DNA of 64,000 nucleotides, taken from the NCBI GenBank assembly GCA_046331625.1, contig JAXLQL010000002.1, positions 310,001-374,000 on the forward strand, given 5' to 3'. This DNA comes from JAXLQL01 sp046331625. Lineage in GTDB: Bacteria; Acidobacteriota; Terriglobia; Bryobacterales; Bryobacteraceae. How positions within the stretch are numbered: position 1 is the stretch's first letter; every line of letters begins with the position of its first letter. Of this stretch, positions 9,501 through 16,300 are shown in pieces. The notes below the pieces were generated by a model that had not been told where the DNA came from, did no database searches, and saw only the letters and a program-made list of their open reading frames with translations. A program made the position numbers and the translations under genes.

Positions 9501-10693
9501 GTGATCGTGTTGTTCAGGATGTTGCGGACTGCGGCGATTTCCTCGCTCATCGAACCGGTGTCGTCCACCACGAACGCCAGGTCTGGCGCGCCGACCCGGA
9601 AGTCGTTACCGATCTGCGTGGCTCCGTTCGTACCGGCTACGTTCTGAATGTTGGCGGCGCTCTCGGGCAACTCTTCCGAGCAGGCGAGTTCCACTGCCGA
9701 TGGGCTGAGGTACTCGAAATCGAAATCGGCGTCGGCGCGCGCCGGCGGGGATCCGAAGCGGTTGAGCGTGAACCCGTTGGCGCCCATTGGCTCCACCACG
9801 ACCCGGTAGGTGCCAGCGGGAATGAAGCTCATGGTGTACCGGCCCGAGGCGTTGCCGTCATAGGAGGAAAAGCGGGAAATTTGAACGGCGGAGTTCGTGG
9901 TACTGATCAGGCGCACGTTGGCCCCGACCACCGCCGCACTCGATCCGCACCGTTTCACCTCGCCCGAGATGCTGGCCCAACGGGAAGCGGCGCCGGACTC
10001 CGGATACAGCTCTCGGAGAGAGGCCATGTCGTCGGGCTCGAGCGTTCTGCGGCTGGTGTTGCCTGTCCCGAGAGAAAACGGATGCATCGTGGGCACCGAG
10101 TTCAGCGCGATCTTGTCGAGCGCTGTTTCGGGCGTCGCGGACGTGTGCATTCCCACGGTGGAGTGCGCCAAGCCCTGGATGTGACCCAGTTCGTGGATCA
10201 GCGTCGATAGCAGGTCGAAGTTGGTGCGGGTGCCGGTGACGACGAAGAAGGCGTCATCGATCACTCCGCTCGAGCCGACCAGACGTTTACGAGAGGGGCC
10301 GTACCCATTCACACTGGCCGGATCAAGTCCGAGCGCAGTCAAAGCGGCTCCGTTGGCGTCATACACCAGTTCGTATTTGCCGTCGCCAGTGAGGTTTCCC
10401 CAGGCGGTGTTGAGATTGGCGCCGGTGAAGTTCACCGCCGAAGTGACCGGAGTGCCGAAGATGTCCAAAGCGTCAGTGACGGCGTTCCAGGTGGTGGTGG
10501 CGGTGGTGCAAAGCGTGGTGAAGTTTTGGCCGGCGGGCCCGTCGGTATCGGCGGTGAAGACATTAGCGGTAGTCTGCCAGCGGACGGGCACCGGTGTGCC
10601 TCCGGAATTGATATAAAAATGATGATAACCCGCCATCGGACCGGCCATCCACAGCGACAATGCTATTAGTCGAGACGCGAGTGTGCTTTTCAT
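6530..10693 (-). CDS. Giant secreted matrixin-like protease with vWA and Ig/fibronectin repeats
   Basis: A 1,387-residue exported protein with signal peptide MKSTLASRLIALSLWMAGPMAG. GGAGG precedes the ATG by about 6 nt. The zinc motif HELGHIQGLAH is at residues 167-177, with a candidate Met-turn at PTMHPF (M203): matrixin-like metzincin. After it come a carboxypeptidase-regulatory-like domain (about 236-330), a von Willebrand A domain with MIDAS motif DDTGSM (377-382), several IPT/TIG-like repeats (about 540-850) and fibronectin-III or Ig-like repeats to the end. A vWA next to a protease suggests metal-dependent adhesion to a protein target (inference). It follows a small exported protein by 34 bp in the operon read from 11420-11447. 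Confidence 0.85.
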   Translation of the reverse strand: MKSTLASRLIALSLWMAGPMAGYHHFYINSGGTPVPVRWQTTANVFTADTDGPAGQNFTTLCTTATTTWNAVTDALDIFGTPVTSAVNFTGANLNTAWGNLTGDGKYELVYDANGAALTALGLDPASVNGYGPSRKRLVGSSGVIDDAFFVVTGTRTNFDLLSTLIHELGHIQGLAHSTVGMHTSATPETALDKIALNSVPTMHPFSLGTGNTSRRTLEPDDMASLRELYPESGAASRWASISGEVKRCGSSAAVVGANVRLISTTNSAVQISRFSSYDGNASGRYTMSFIPAGTYRVVVEPMGANGFTLNRFGSPPARADADFDFEYLSPSAVELACSEELPESAANIQNVAGTNGATQIGNDFRVGAPDLAFVVDDTGSMSEEIAAVRNILNNTITALQNATPARPFPLTAIVTFKDDVTKRIVSNNPTNLRTVVNALFASGGNDCPESSNAALLVAGRMLRNNGVAMLFTDADSRPDGPSRATVEAQYRAKGVRLFTLLSGTCTGDITPIAGPVGPVVSPPRPGRPSNNGEEYPDPAVNGSEPAVATFSNISNGTGGFFVAIEGINFGDTTETTRYTNTGTNLSISAVLPALALVTPTNAPRSATLNVEINGSNTNFVAGKSTLVFSGTGITVNSVTVSSPTLLTANISVAPAAALGFRDATVTTNLGVGVNETATGLGVLNVTTAVTIPTSISVTPSKGGQGQMLDATVNVAGVTLTGSSVADFGAGVTVMSNTLLNANTILAKIKVDAAATIGYRFVSVSTPGAGTATDTSPAGNFQVVASAPVVPTIISVTPNQVGRNATVNLTLTGLNTNFGLGTTVAVSGTGVTVNSTIVNSPNTLTVNVTVASAAALGFRDITATFGGQTASILNGIQIIDAGASSNISITAPTPSQVVNVSGVTFSWTVASGVTGYDLRVTKDGSLIFQGTLLGANSNSTLISLTEGNYGFQVRSCTGAFNDASCGVFAIVNFSVVFTAPTVAPTVTAPTNGQNLTNSTFNFQWTSVASASYYQIELINIAGGGTVELSLSLFGGPPPTSTIYTMPASSNYLVRVRGCTVGCGPWSSNVNFSVTLPAVPSVAPTMGSCSITSGNQLNCTWNAVTGADFYTLQVVQPTAGPGGGALTVASRQTTNTAVGPSDTVPVPCCAAVVFVTGCNGNGCGPYSSGTPVSVPGPNPGSPSLGTPLPGSASPDVSFSWNRVPGDNGSNTIYRLYVQDFSRGAPALDVLTTSNFYAAKFKADGNRYDALVVANPGLPSQVIGPPTAIIVHGTNPPSPTMVAPRHQTPEVTLTVPQGNVQLNWTPVPGATLYEYYVAVAGQGSPAARGITPGLFVQVPLPASGAPVIYSGIVRACPAATICNFGSDAGWGPWSNAPGGPGVTTFRVAP

Positions 10694-10727
10694 TTTTTCC
10701 TCCGCTATTCAGTTGTGAGGGATCCAG

Positions 10728-11348
10728 TTATCGCAGGGCTTTTTGAAGCGAGAAAACGAAGTCGTCGAGAAAAACCCATTCGCGGCTTCCCACGATTCTT
10801 CGACCGGTGGCTTTGTTATACAGCGTGTATCCGTCGCCGCCGGGCACCACTACTTTGCGTTTCGACTCCGGTTCCGTTCGCACCACGAACACCGCAGCGG
10901 GATTGATGGTAGTAGACCCCTCGGGTCCCTCGGGACCGAGCATCAGGACGTACTCGAAACCCGAGGTGAACTCGCCATCGAGCGCCAGCGGGATCTCGGT
11001 GTCACCGATGCGGCCTCCGAGCAGGCGAAGAGTGAAATTCCGCCCCGGATCGCCCTTGACCGCTTCTATGGTCTCGAAGGAAATGTAGGTGAATATGTTG
11101 CCACCTGGCCCGTAGGCTACTTTGCTCTCGAGGCACTTGGCCACCACCACGGCACGCGCGATGTCAGCCGCTTCTTTGGTGGTTCGCTTGACCACCTCCA
11201 GAGCTTGAGACGGTCCAATAGCCTTGGGTAGCACGAACGTGGCTGGGAGCTTTGCGTCCTGCTCCGGTTGTCTTGCCACCATGAACACGGCGCCCGCTGA
11301 GCCAAGCGCAATTGCAGTCAAAATGAATAGTCTTCGATTGTATGTCAC
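10728..11348 (-). CDS. Small exported protein beside the protease
   Basis: 206 residues with an N-terminal hydrophobic anchor or signal (FILTAIALGSAGAVFMVA). The start is GTG at 11348, preceded by GGAGG at a 6-nt spacing. The body has a pattern seen in exported beta-rich proteins: AADIARAVVVAKC, then FETIEAVKG, then LRLLGG. A similar pattern (LTLVGTITNVE, then AADRVLSGG) occurs at the start of the two HEAT-like proteins at 41082 and 45811. First gene of the protease operon. A chaperone, inhibitor or partner of the protease is possible, but no function is established. Confidence 0.75.
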   Translation of the reverse strand: MTYNRRLFILTAIALGSAGAVFMVARQPEQDAKLPATFVLPKAIGPSQALEVVKRTTKEAADIARAVVVAKCLESKVAYGPGGNIFTYISFETIEAVKGDPGRNFTLRLLGGRIGDTEIPLALDGEFTSGFEYVLMLGPEGPEGSTTINPAAVFVVRTEPESKRKVVVPGGDGYTLYNKATGRRIVGSREWVFLDDFVFSLQKALR

Positions 11349-11419
11349 GAGTCGCCTCCGTCACCCAAGAAGGAAGAGGATTTACCCACTCCTCAGTGGA
11401 TACCTCCGTCGTGAACTGT

Positions 11420-11447
11420 AGTATACACCTTACATCATCGGAGTCAA
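11420..11447 (-). promoter_or_regulatory. Strong sigma70 promoter of the protease operon
   Basis: On the minus strand TTGACT (11442-11447) and TATACT (11420-11425) are 16 bp apart, both 5/6 matches. Transcription would begin near 11413, giving a leader of about 65 nt before the GTG at 11348. One of the best promoter matches in the window. Confidence 0.7.
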
Positions 11448-12066
11448 GACCCTACGAATGTCCCTCGAGTGTGTAACTTACAGGACTTAGGTCCCAAACG
11501 GCTGGAGCCATGAGGCGCGCTGCACAACCCCTAGCAGCCGTGGCTAAGGTCCCGTGGGTCGCGTTGCGAGCCCCGATCTTGAGGGATGTAGCCAGAATGC
11601 GAGGCGTGGCCAGAGACGCAATGCGGGCCATTTCGAAGGAGCCGCAACGTGGCCTCATGCCGCCGCAACCCTCTGGACGGCCGGGGTTTGTGCCCGCAGG
11701 CTTCGTTGCTCGCCGCTCGCCGCGCGACCCGCAGGACCTCAGCCACGAGCTGTCGGCCACCAAGAGGGTTGCGGAGGCCAAGGCGGCCACATAACTCTGG
11801 ACACAGCTCTTCCGGCAGTGAAGGTTTGCGCGGCGCAGGGATCCGGATGGCGCGGCGCCGGAGCAACCGCCGCCAATCGGCCAGAGAGCTGTGGCGGCAC
11901 GGCGCCCCCTCCCTCAAAGGCCCGGGGGACCTGGGGCGATGCAGCGCATATAAAGGACGGATTGGGCGCCGCGCGGCCGATCTTCCAGCAGAATGATTCG
12001 GACTAGGGCCATTCTCTAAAGTTCTCCCTGATTCCGCCGAAGTTTTGGTGGAGGGAAGCTCGCTGC
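11448..12066. other. Gene-free 0.6 kb with an inverted-repeat element
   Basis: No frame here resembles a protein and start or Shine-Dalgarno signals are lacking. The only clear structure is the inverted repeat at 11530-11775. A weak GGAGGG at about 12051-12056, 10 nt before the ATG at 12067, serves the methyltransferase. Confidence 0.6.
11530..11775. repeat. Nested inverted repeats, MITE- or REP-like
   Basis: CCGCAACCCTCT (11663-11674) and its exact complement AGAGGGTTGCGG (11763-11774) bound a 112-bp unit. A second, imperfect inverted pair of about 36 bp lies at roughly 11533-11569 and 11718-11754; both arms contain a form of CGCGACCC followed by GGACCT and AGCCACG when read in matching orientation. 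The element would fold into a long hairpin on either strand. No transposase is nearby. Confidence 0.55.
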
Positions 12067-12819
12067 ATGTCTGTACTGACTACTCCGTTCGAAGGATGCG
12101 ATTTGCACGAAGCGGAGTGGCTCAGCCGCCAGGCTCGACGTTACTTTGCCTGGCAGCGCGAGCTCGCGGCCAAGGAAGCCGGGAAGCGCGTGGTGGAGGT
12201 CGGCTGCGGAAACGGCGATCTGACGCGGCAACTGCTGTCGCGTGAGAAGGTTGTCGCCGTCGATCGGCAGCCGGAGCGCGTCGCCCGGCTTCTGAATCTT
12301 TACGGCGACGCCCGGAATCTCGAAGCGCTCTCGATCGACGTATCAACGGCGCGGTTCCGCGAGTTGGCGGCTCACCAGCCGGATTCCGTAGTTTGCCTGC
12401 ACGGCTTGGCCCGCGCCGAAGACGATCTGCTCGCGCTGTTCAACATGTCGTCTGTACTGCCGCAGGGGGGCAAGATCGTCATTTCCGTGCCCGCGTTTCC
12501 CGCGCTCTACGGTCCGGTGGATTTCGCGCTCGGATTCCTGCGCCGCTACACAAAAGACACACTGCGGGAATCGGCCGCCAAGGTGGGGCTCAATGTGCTG
12601 CGGATCGACTACAGCAACTTCTTCGGATTCTTCCGCTGGTGGCTGCGTTCGAAACTAGCGCCGCCGGAGCCGACGTTCGACCCCGACGCCGGCCAGCAGG
12701 AGCGCTCCCAACAGCCCGGCACTAGCGACCGTTTGACGGCGCCGCTGGCCGCCCGTATCGAGTCCCTGCTCGCGCCGCCGATTGGCCAAGATCTGTTCGC
12801 GGTTCTGCAGCGTCCCTGA
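12067..12819 (+). CDS. Class I SAM-dependent methyltransferase
   Basis: 250 residues, cytoplasmic. Motif I is VVEVGCGNGDLT (residues 42-53), followed by the acidic loop VVAVDRQPERV that would hold the SAM ribose, and a post-motif strand (GGKIVISVPAFPALYGPVD) typical of Methyltransf_11/23 members. The C-terminus IGQDLFAVLQRP looks like a normal last beta strand. The substrate is unknown. Its last 55 codons overlap, on the opposite strand, the end of the giant secreted protein at 12655-16191. The ATG has a GGAGGG about 10 nt upstream. Confidence 0.8.
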   Translation: MSVLTTPFEGCDLHEAEWLSRQARRYFAWQRELAAKEAGKRVVEVGCGNGDLTRQLLSREKVVAVDRQPERVARLLNLYGDARNLEALSIDVSTARFRELAAHQPDSVVCLHGLARAEDDLLALFNMSSVLPQGGKIVISVPAFPALYGPVDFALGFLRRYTKDTLRESAAKVGLNVLRIDYSNFFGFFRWWLRSKLAPPEPTFDPDAGQQERSQQPGTSDRLTAPLAARIESLLAPPIGQDLFAVLQRP

Positions 12820-15800
12820 CGGGGTCACCGTAAACACGCGCTCGCCGCGGGCCATTCCGCAGGTGACGCGCAGGGTGTAATCGCCCGGTTGCAACTGGTC
12901 CACGGTCACTACGGTCTCCGGAGACCGGGGCTGCACCGGCGTGTCCTCGTTGTCGAGGCTGCTCATGGCATCGCCCGCAGCCAACCGGTAGCTACATGCC
13001 GCGGCTCCGGGCGGGGGCGCGAAGCGAAATTCCACGCTGCTGCCCACAGCTTTGGGCTCACCGACGTTGATCCTGTGGCGGAACTTCGGCGAGAAGACCC
13101 ACATCTGGTTCGACGAATCGAGCTGCCGGTTTCCGAGTGCGCCGTCGATCCATTCCCATGCAGCCATACCTTGCATCGCACCCTCGGCGACTCCATCGGG
13201 CAAGAAGCTGGCCGCGGCGTGAGCGATGCGGGAATATCCCCCTTCGAGGTCGCCGTCGTTGGTGAACTTGTTGCGAGCCTTGAGATCGGCGCTGAACGAT
13301 TCGTAGAGGGTAGCCCAATTGGTGAACGCGGTCTGCGTTCCGATCTGCTTCCAGGCGTACTCTTGGCAGCCCTTGTCCTGCGAAACGCCTTCCGGCAGGC
13401 AAGGATATGCCGGGGCGACATAGGCTTCCACGAGATAGGGATTCCGGAACTGGCTGCGATTCAGAATCATGTTGAGCTGGCGTCTCTGCATTGCCGTCCG
13501 CAGCGGCCGAATTTCCCGGATACCCTGGTTCTCGAGATCGCCAAGGGAGACGATCACGAAGTTCTGCATCCAGTCGGCATCGCACGCGTACTGCGTCTTG
13601 GCATCGCCGCATGGACCGTAGCCGCCCGGAACCTGCGGCGGATAGGTGACTCCCATCGAGTCAGAGCCGTTGCCGCGATAGATGTGGCCGAAGCACCAGT
13701 AAGTCTGGTCGTACTGCTTGCCGATCGGATCCGGGCAGGGCTCGTAGAAAGAGCCGTTACGGATGTTGTATTTTCCTTCACCGATCGCGATATTGGTATC
13801 GAGTTTCTTGGTGAAGTACTCTTTTTCGGGGGATCCGTCTCGGCCTGCCACGGCCGCGCGGCCCGTATTGCGCATGGCCCACGCGTACGTCCGCGCGCCA
13901 TTCATGAAGCCAATCGCGGACCATGCGCCGTGGCTCTGTTGCTCACGAGCGGCGGCGGTGGCGGCGTTCGCATCGTAGCCCGGACTGCCCGTGCTGCCGG
14001 TGGCCGCATAGGAGGCTTCGTGCATCACACCCCAATACCAATACCAGTCTCCGGTGAGCGCATACGGCAGCCAGCTATAGGCCGCCAGGTGAGCGGCTCC
14101 CTCCGATACGTGCGTGAACCCGTTGCCGGTCACGTGTCCAACCGGATAGAACGCATCCTCGGGCGCCGAGTTCTGCATGTACTCGGGGGCAACGAACGGC
14201 CGCGCATCGCGAGATAGCGGATAGCCAAAGGCGTTGGTCTGGCGATTGGCGGGGCCGCAGCTTTTCGCTTCAGGGTTCGCGGGCGAGCCGCCGTTGTCGC
14301 AGTAGCGCCGGTCTTTCGCGCTCTCGGTGAAATAGACCGGGTCGAAACCGGAACACGAGGCCGTGCCCCAAAACATTTCCTGCAACCGGAACGCATTGTC
14401 GTCGCTTGCCATCCCGTGCAGATACGCGACGTACCAGCGCGGATTCAGCCCGATGTCACCCCGGCCCCCCGGAGCGGGAATCGGGCGTAACACCGGTCCA
14501 GCGAATCCGCGATACTTGCCTGTGAGAGTCTCGGTGGATTCGATGCTGCACTTCGAGCCGTTGTCCCAACCAGGAGACGGTCCGGCCTGCGTGGCGAAAT
14601 CCTGCGTGAGTTCGGCTTTGGCGGCGTCATTGCTGAGAGCCACATTCGGGTTGTTCGGAACCAGGCCCGAGTAGCGAAGGTAGGGCAGGTTGAAATCGTA
14701 GCGGACCGCGCCTGGCGACTTGCCGCTCCAGATCTTGCGGTCACCGCGGCCCACGGCGCCGTTCTGTCCGAACGCACCGATTTCCGGACCATCCGGATAA
14801 CGCCACCGGCTCCGCGCCACGTGCCGCACTTCGCCGCGCGAGCCCACTTCCTGCAGCGGACTGCCTGCTTTGAAGACCACGTCGTACTCCTGATCTTGCA
14901 GCCGATCGATCCACGTGTTCTCGGTGATGAACTCCACTCCCACGCCGGGCCAATCGGCATAGAGGGTCACGACGAAGATCGGGTTGAGCGAGCGAAAGCG
15001 CTCAGATGGCGCGTCCATCCAACGAGTGGGGTCGCCGGCCATGTAGACAGGCTCCTTGGCGAAGAAGTGCGTATCCGCCGTGGTGCCGCGGTACGAACGG
15101 CCGGAAGTGTCGCCCTTGGCGCAGCCGGTGCCTGTGGCTCCGGCGAACAGTGTGTTGCCGCTCTTGCCGCAGATCCGAATCTCTTCCGCGTTGATGCGCA
15201 GACGCGCCCCATCGCCGATCGGCGCCGCGTCGCTGACCTGGATCGTCTCCGAGTAGCGATTCGCCGCCACCGCCGTGACCACGCCCATGGCGCTGGCCGT
15301 ATAGACCTGGGTAATCGCCGGATGGTACTGATCTTTCGTGCCGTCTTGACCGCGCCCGGCCTTCGATTGGCAGGCCGGCGAGTTGCCGTTGGTGGTTCCA
15401 AAGTAGAGCGACTTCTCGTCGACGAAACAGACCGAAGCCCACTCCACGTCGTAGCCGCGCAGGAAGACTTTGAAGGGGCGGGGCAGTTGGCGGAACGGCG
15501 TTGTATCGAGCAGCGGGAGTTCGGTACCGCCCTCGCCCAACAGGCTCGCCACCGGCGTCACGAAGCGCTCGCGCCAGCCGAGGGCGTAACGCCGTGAAGG
15601 ATCGAAGTTGCCGTTCGCATCATAGGGTCCGCAGACGTACTGCGTCACCACGGGTCCGATCAGCCATGCGGAACAGGATCCGTTGGCGAGCATGGTCCGC
15701 GCGTCCACTACGGCTGGAGCGGTTTGCCCTTGCGGTTTGGCGAAGAACGACATCTCGGCGTTCCAGCCGCCGTCCATGAACCCGAGCGCATCGCTCGAGG

Positions 15801-16191
15801 AAAGCCCAGCTTGCCGGCAGGCGGACGGGCCTCCAGCCGAGCACGCCGCGGCGTTGTTGCGAAAGTCCACAGTCAAGCGGCCGTTGGCGGGTACGTCGGC
15901 ACGAAGGCTTACCAAGGCGTACTGCGCGGAGCCGCCGGGACATTTGGCCGAAGCGGGCCAACGGTTGACGCGATCGGATTGCCAAGTGGCGACCGCTTCT
16001 CCGTTGACGAAGGGCTGGGGCCAGTCGCAGATTTCGTCTTCGGCAAACCAACGGGCGATGGTGAAGGGACGGCCGGGCTGGTCTTTGCCCTCGGCGTCAG
16101 TGATTCGGACAGCGTTGTCCAGTGCGAAAAGGGGCGAACAGGCAGCCAGGATCGACGCCACGGCCAGCCAGCGCCAGTGAGGGCTCGGCAA
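12655..16191 (-). CDS. Giant secreted protein with rhamnogalacturonan-lyase-like N-terminus
   Basis: 1,178 residues. The start is TTG at 16191 with GGAGG about 9 nt upstream, then a signal peptide (WLAVASILAACSPLFA). The N-terminal segment (PFTIARWF, then ATWQSDRVNRWP, then GSAQYALVSLRADVPANGRLTVDF) resembles the first domain of YetA/PcRGLX-type exo-rhamnogalacturonan lyases. The rest is rich in Trp, Tyr and paired Cys and is not recognised. The C-terminus is one hydrophobic segment followed by RRLRRR, a sorting or membrane anchor. Extracellular polysaccharide degradation fits the L-rhamnonate dehydratase-like gene nearby, but the lyase assignment is tentative. It is divergent from the sigma54 activator. 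Confidence 0.75.
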   Translation of the reverse strand: MPSPHWRWLAVASILAACSPLFALDNAVRITDAEGKDQPGRPFTIARWFAEDEICDWPQPFVNGEAVATWQSDRVNRWPASAKCPGGSAQYALVSLRADVPANGRLTVDFRNNAAACSAGGPSACRQAGLSSSDALGFMDGGWNAEMSFFAKPQGQTAPAVVDARTMLANGSCSAWLIGPVVTQYVCGPYDANGNFDPSRRYALGWRERFVTPVASLLGEGGTELPLLDTTPFRQLPRPFKVFLRGYDVEWASVCFVDEKSLYFGTTNGNSPACQSKAGRGQDGTKDQYHPAITQVYTASAMGVVTAVAANRYSETIQVSDAAPIGDGARLRINAEEIRICGKSGNTLFAGATGTGCAKGDTSGRSYRGTTADTHFFAKEPVYMAGDPTRWMDAPSERFRSLNPIFVVTLYADWPGVGVEFITENTWIDRLQDQEYDVVFKAGSPLQEVGSRGEVRHVARSRWRYPDGPEIGAFGQNGAVGRGDRKIWSGKSPGAVRYDFNLPYLRYSGLVPNNPNVALSNDAAKAELTQDFATQAGPSPGWDNGSKCSIESTETLTGKYRGFAGPVLRPIPAPGGRGDIGLNPRWYVAYLHGMASDDNAFRLQEMFWGTASCSGFDPVYFTESAKDRRYCDNGGSPANPEAKSCGPANRQTNAFGYPLSRDARPFVAPEYMQNSAPEDAFYPVGHVTGNGFTHVSEGAAHLAAYSWLPYALTGDWYWYWGVMHEASYAATGSTGSPGYDANAATAAAREQQSHGAWSAIGFMNGARTYAWAMRNTGRAAVAGRDGSPEKEYFTKKLDTNIAIGEGKYNIRNGSFYEPCPDPIGKQYDQTYWCFGHIYRGNGSDSMGVTYPPQVPGGYGPCGDAKTQYACDADWMQNFVIVSLGDLENQGIREIRPLRTAMQRRQLNMILNRSQFRNPYLVEAYVAPAYPCLPEGVSQDKGCQEYAWKQIGTQTAFTNWATLYESFSADLKARNKFTNDGDLEGGYSRIAHAAASFLPDGVAEGAMQGMAAWEWIDGALGNRQLDSSNQMWVFSPKFRHRINVGEPKAVGSSVEFRFAPPPGAAACSYRLAAGDAMSSLDNEDTPVQPRSPETVVTVDQLQPGDYTLRVTCGMARGERVFTVTPSGTLQNREQILANRRREQGLDTGGQRRRQTVASAGLLGALLLAGVGVERRLRRR

Positions 16192-16265
16192 CTTCGGTCT
16201 CCTCCACTCTCATTGTCGCAGAGTCGCGGCGTACCGGAGACTCGATGTCAAGCAGAATTTGCCTG

Positions 16266-16286
16266 TATACTTGGAAAACGTTTACA
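16266..16286 (+). promoter_or_regulatory. -10 element overlapped by a LacI-type operator
   Basis: TATACT (16266-16271) is a good -10 element without a convincing -35. Immediately after it GGAAAACGTTTACA (16273-16286) matches 12 of 14 positions of the LacI/CcpA palindrome TGTAAACGTTTACA and would cover the transcription start. If used, translation starts at GTG 16301 rather than TTG 16259, because the TTG lies upstream of the mRNA start. Confidence 0.4.
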
Positions 16287-16300
16287 CGAGTAACCTTCCC

